Part shown: piece by piece, positions 4,845 through 7,395 of the stretch
Layout of the letters: each line of letters starts with the position of its first letter
Position numbering within the stretch: position 1 is the stretch's first letter
Source of the DNA: Spirochaetaceae bacterium
GTDB lineage: Bacteria; Spirochaetota; Spirochaetia; Treponematales; Breznakiellaceae
Assembly: GCA_031265635.1 (NCBI GenBank)
Contig: JAISCK010000237.1
Span: 1-7,395, forward strand
Length of the DNA stretch: 7,395 bases
Direction of reading: 5' to 3'
Position numbers and translations under genes: made by a program
Notes under the pieces: model-generated
The model's database searches: none
What the model saw: the letters and a program-made list of their open reading frames with translations, nothing else
What the model was told of the DNA's origin: nothing

Positions 4845-6635
4845 ATGCTTGAACGTTTTTTGTCCCGTGAGCGTTTTGATTCCTATGAGGATTTTTTTGC
4901 CAATTTTTCGGTAAAGGTTCCCGGCGGTTTTAACTTTGCCTATGATGTTCTTGACGAACTTGCCTTGGAGCGGGGAGGGGAACGGGCCCTGGTTTGGTGC
5001 GACGAAGCCGGCGCCGAGGCGGAATTTACCTTTGCCGATATGAAGCGCCTTTCCGACAGGGCCGCCAATGTTCTTGTCAAAGGCGGCATAAAAAAAGGCG
5101 ACCCTGTCATGGTGATTCTCAAGCGGCGTCATGAATACTGGCCGGTGCTGCTTGCCCTTCACAAGATAGGCGCTATCGGCATACCCGCGACGCATCTCCT
5201 TACCGTCAAGGACATCATATACCGCTGCGCGTCGGCGGACATTACGGGCATCATCTGCGTGGATGACGCCGAACTCATGTGCAGGGTTGACGAGGCGGAG
5301 GCAAAGCTGGAACGGGATTCCGGCGCCGCCGGGATAAGCGCCCTCGCGTACAAAGCCTTTGTCCGTTCTGTCCATACACCGGGCGATTCTGACCCCGCGT
5401 CCGGGGCGGAAGAAATTTTCAGGCGGCGGAACGGCGGGGACCCGGGCCATTCCCCGGAGGGCGTCTTTGGGGACCTTGTTCCCTGGACCGACTTTAACGC
5501 CCGCATGGCGGAGGCTTCTGAAAATTTTGCCCGGCCCCCGGAACGCAACGCCAATGACGACATCATGCTGCTCTATTTTACATCGGGAACCACCGGCATG
5601 CCGAAAATGGTGCGCCATGACTATGTTTATCCCCTGGGGCATATACTGACAGCCAAATACTGGCAGCGCGTACAAGAAGGCGGACTTCATCTTACCGTAG
5701 CCGACACCGGCTGGGCAAAGGCCGCCTGGGGAAAGATTTACGGGCAGTGGATATGCGGTTCGGCGGTATTTGTGTATGATTACGACCGCTTTGATCCGGC
5801 GGAGATGCTCTCTGTTATAAGCAAACACCGGGTTACTTCATTCTGCGCCCCGCCGACCATTTACCGCTTCTTCATAAAGGAAGAACTCAAGGCGTATGAC
5901 CTGTCGGCCCTTGAGTCCTGCTGTGTCGCCGGAGAACCCCTCAATCCCGAAATCTACGATCAGTTCCTGGCCGCCACCGGAAAAAAACTCCGGGAAGGCT
6001 ACGGCCAGACCGAACTTACCCTGACCCTTGCCACCTATCCGTGGATGAAGAACAAACCCGGCTCCATGGGCCTGCCCTCTCCGGGCTATGACATTGACCT
6101 TATACGCGATGACGGAACATCCTGCGACATGGGCGAGGAAGGCCAGCTTGTGGTACGGACCGGCAGCCCCCCCCTGGGGCTCTTTGGCGGTTATTACCGG
6201 GACGAAAAACTTACCAGGTCCGTATGGCGCGACAATATCTACTATACCGGAGACATGGCCTGGCGGGACGAGGACGGCTATTACTGGTTTGTGGGCCGTT
6301 CCGATGACGTGATAAAAAGTTCAGGATACCGCATAGGCCCCTTTGAGGTTGAAAGCGCCCTGCTGGAACACCCGGCGGTACTCGAATGCGCCGTTACCGG
6401 AGCGCCCGACCCTGACAGGGGCACGGTAGTCAAAGCCACCGTCATACTGGCAAAGGGCTGGACCGCTTCGGACGAGCTAAAAAAAGAACTCCAGGACCAT
6501 GTCAAAAAAACCACCGCCGCCTACAAGTATCCCCGTATCGTGGAATTTGCCGGGGAACTCCCCAAAACCATCAGCGGAAAAATACGCCGCGTTGAGATAC
6601 GGGAAGGGGATACAGGCGGACAGGAGAAACCCTAA
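4845..6635 (+). CDS. AMP-forming acyl-CoA synthetase, medium-chain/acetyl-CoA synthetase-like
   Basis: A 596-residue member of the adenylate-forming (ANL) family. It should activate a carboxylic acid with ATP to an acyl-AMP and then form the acyl-CoA, releasing AMP and pyrophosphate. The ATP loop TSGTTGMPK is at 246-254, EGYGQTE at 384-390, YYTGD with D470, GRSDDVIKSSGYRIGP at 484-499 and the catalytic lysine K579 in PKTISGK. The block DTGWAKAAWGKIYGQW (287-302), followed by VFVYDYDRF and CAPPTIYRF, is the signature of the medium-chain (ACSM/MACS-like) branch rather than of classical Acs. Substrate chain length cannot be read from the sequence; acetate, propionate, branched or medium-chain acids are all possible. 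Residues about 171-212 are a polar, low-complexity stretch that seems longer than usual. GAGG 5 nt before the ATG is a plausible ribosome site. The stop overlaps the stop of the convergent gene. Confidence 0.9.
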   Translation: MLERFLSRERFDSYEDFFANFSVKVPGGFNFAYDVLDELALERGGERALVWCDEAGAEAEFTFADMKRLSDRAANVLVKGGIKKGDPVMVILKRRHEYWPVLLALHKIGAIGIPATHLLTVKDIIYRCASADITGIICVDDAELMCRVDEAEAKLERDSGAAGISALAYKAFVRSVHTPGDSDPASGAEEIFRRRNGGDPGHSPEGVFGDLVPWTDFNARMAEASENFARPPERNANDDIMLLYFTSGTTGMPKMVRHDYVYPLGHILTAKYWQRVQEGGLHLTVADTGWAKAAWGKIYGQWICGSAVFVYDYDRFDPAEMLSVISKHRVTSFCAPPTIYRFFIKEELKAYDLSALESCCVAGEPLNPEIYDQFLAATGKKLREGYGQTELTLTLATYPWMKNKPGSMGLPSPGYDIDLIRDDGTSCDMGEEGQLVVRTGSPPLGLFGGYYRDEKLTRSVWRDNIYYTGDMAWRDEDGYYWFVGRSDDVIKSSGYRIGPFEVESALLEHPAVLECAVTGAPDPDRGTVVKATVILAKGWTASDELKKELQDHVKKTTAAYKYPRIVEFAGELPKTISGKIRRVEIREGDTGGQEKP

Positions 6636-7395
6636 CGGACCGCCAGAAGCCGTCCGCCCTCCGGGGTAAGAAGACCCCGCAGCGCTTTGCCCGGCAGTTC
6701 GGCTTCGACGGAACCCATTGCGTAGGGAGCAATATCGTAGGCGTCCCACTGGAATATCAGCATCCCGCCGCGCAGGTAAAAGTCCCCGGAAAGAACGGCG
6801 TCGTCGTTGAAAAAGCCCGCCTGGGTAAGGGAAGATGAAGGGTCAAGACCGTGGGCTGCCCTGAGCGCTTCGTTTACAAGGACCGTAAGCGCGTCTTTCT
6901 TTTCTTCCTGAATAATATCCTCAAGGACGAGGCGCTTTCCTTCCCTGATGTCAAAGACAAAATGCCGGATTCCGCCGCTGCCGTGTGCCCCGCCTGTGTA
7001 GTAGTAGCGCTCCCGCTGGATGCTTAAATATTCGGGGTTCCGGTCTTTTACGCTGAACCCTTCCAGATATTCCCAGTTGGCGCCCGCTTCGTCCGCCTCT
7101 CCTTCCCGCTGAGATGCTTTTCCCTGAAACTGCGCGGCAAAGGCCCCGGCTGTTTTGTCCGCGTATGTTTCAGGATCGTCCCCGTTATAAAGCGCTTCTT
7201 CGGCCAGGGCCTTGAGGGGCCAGGACGAATCAAAGTCAAGAAGGGTGAAGCTGAAGGCTATGCCGGGACTGCCGGAACCAGTCAGGGTAGTTCCATAGGT
7301 GAAGGTCCTGACCAGACCACTCCCGCCGGACCTGGTTTTGCCTCCCGCGCAGGAAAGAAGAAGAAACAGGCTTACGCAGCACGCGAATCCTGACA
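6632..7395 (-). CDS. DUF4163/DUF3298 (RsiV/PdaC-like) lipoprotein, 5' end outside window
   Basis: An open frame on the - strand runs from the right edge (first full codon at 7393) for 253 residues to TAG at 6634-6632. The visible N-terminus is the end of a lipoprotein signal: a hydrophobic run CVSLFLLLS then Cys at 7351-7349, with the lipobox L-L-S-C. Only the first few residues, including the start codon, are missing. The mature protein has an N-terminal DUF4163-like region (about visible residues 30-130) followed by the DUF3298 core. That core carries YYYTGGAHG (130-138), FVFDIREGKRLVLEDI (145-160) and FQWDAYDIAPYAMG (214-227). These motifs are typical of the extracellular part of anti-sigma factor RsiV and of the PdaC N-terminal region. 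No deacetylase or sigma-binding domain is present here, so the role is an envelope-anchored protein of unknown function, perhaps binding lysozyme or cell-wall sugars. It converges on the synthetase gene with overlapping stops. Confidence 0.85.
   Translation of the reverse strand, partial: SGFACCVSLFLLLSCAGGKTRSGGSGLVRTFTYGTTLTGSGSPGIAFSFTLLDFDSSWPLKALAEEALYNGDDPETYADKTAGAFAAQFQGKASQREGEADEAGANWEYLEGFSVKDRNPEYLSIQRERYYYTGGAHGSGGIRHFVFDIREGKRLVLEDIIQEEKKDALTVLVNEALRAAHGLDPSSSLTQAGFFNDDAVLSGDFYLRGGMLIFQWDAYDIAPYAMGSVEAELPGKALRGLLTPEGGRLLAVR
6662..6679 (+). other. Stem-loop just after the synthetase gene
   Basis: CGGGGT - AAGAAG - ACCCCG forms a perfect 6-bp stem with a 6-nt loop, 26 nt after the stop of the + strand gene and inside the coding sequence of the - strand gene. 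No T-run follows on either strand, so it is not a classical intrinsic terminator. It could stall or protect the 3' end of the synthetase mRNA, or be chance in GC-rich coding sequence. Confidence 0.25.

Noticed and set aside
4683..5828. 381-codon open frame on the - strand
   Set aside because: It lies wholly opposite the cupin and acyl-CoA synthetase genes, whose motifs are unmistakable. The translation is rich in Gly, Arg, His and Lys with no recognisable domain, as expected for an antisense shadow in GC-rich coding sequence.
6477..7239. Short - strand open frames at 6477-6749 and 7048-7239
   Set aside because: They are in other frames than the DUF3298 lipoprotein, which carries clear motifs over the same bases. 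The first also overlaps the end of the synthetase gene.

Overview
The window is a compact stretch of a bacterial chromosome, moderately GC-rich by eye (mid to high 50s percent, not computed). The gene content most resembles a spirochaete of the Treponema type. That rests on an fmt gene running directly into a PASTA-domain membrane protein, a fused type I dehydroquinase/shikimate dehydrogenase, and a spirochaete-style secretome. The lineage call is inference from gene content; no rRNA or other marker gene is present.

Layout. Six genes lie on the + strand, almost without gaps. They are the 3' end of fmt (methionyl-tRNA formyltransferase, 1-419), a single-pass membrane protein with three PASTA repeats (409-1461), a small exported protein with two BamE/SmpA-like half-repeats (1458-1979), a bifunctional AroD-AroE enzyme (2044-3546), rpiA (3585-4286), an XRE-cupin regulator (4283-4837) and a medium-chain acyl-CoA/acetyl-CoA synthetase-like enzyme (4845-6635). 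Counting the partial fmt, that is seven coding regions. Start/stop overlaps join fmt to PASTA, PASTA to the small exported protein, and rpiA to the regulator. The regulator and synthetase are 7 nt apart. The only gaps of note are 64 nt before aroDE and 38 nt before rpiA. The rest of the window (6632-7395) is one - strand gene, cut by the right edge. It encodes a lipoprotein with DUF4163/DUF3298 (RsiV/PdaC-like) features and ends tail-to-tail on the synthetase gene with overlapping stop codons. No stretch over 300 bases lacks a gene.

How the parts may work together. The left cluster combines translation initiation (fmt), envelope proteins (PASTA, BamE-like) and two shikimate pathway steps (AroDE). 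The 38-nt gap before rpiA holds a good sigma-70-type promoter (TTGTCA, 17 nt, TATAGT) placed so that transcription should begin at or within a few bases of the rpiA ATG. A 13-bp palindrome fills part of its spacer, and no Shine-Dalgarno is visible there. A second unit, rpiA - XRE-cupin - acyl-CoA synthetase, therefore probably starts here. The regulator is a natural candidate to sense a small carboxylate or acyl metabolite and control this unit. That role is a hypothesis.

Most of the window is ordinary core metabolism and envelope biology. No mobile element, CRISPR array, tRNA, rRNA or defence system was seen. The most interesting points are the apparently leaderless, operator-like rpiA promoter and the regulator/synthetase pairing.
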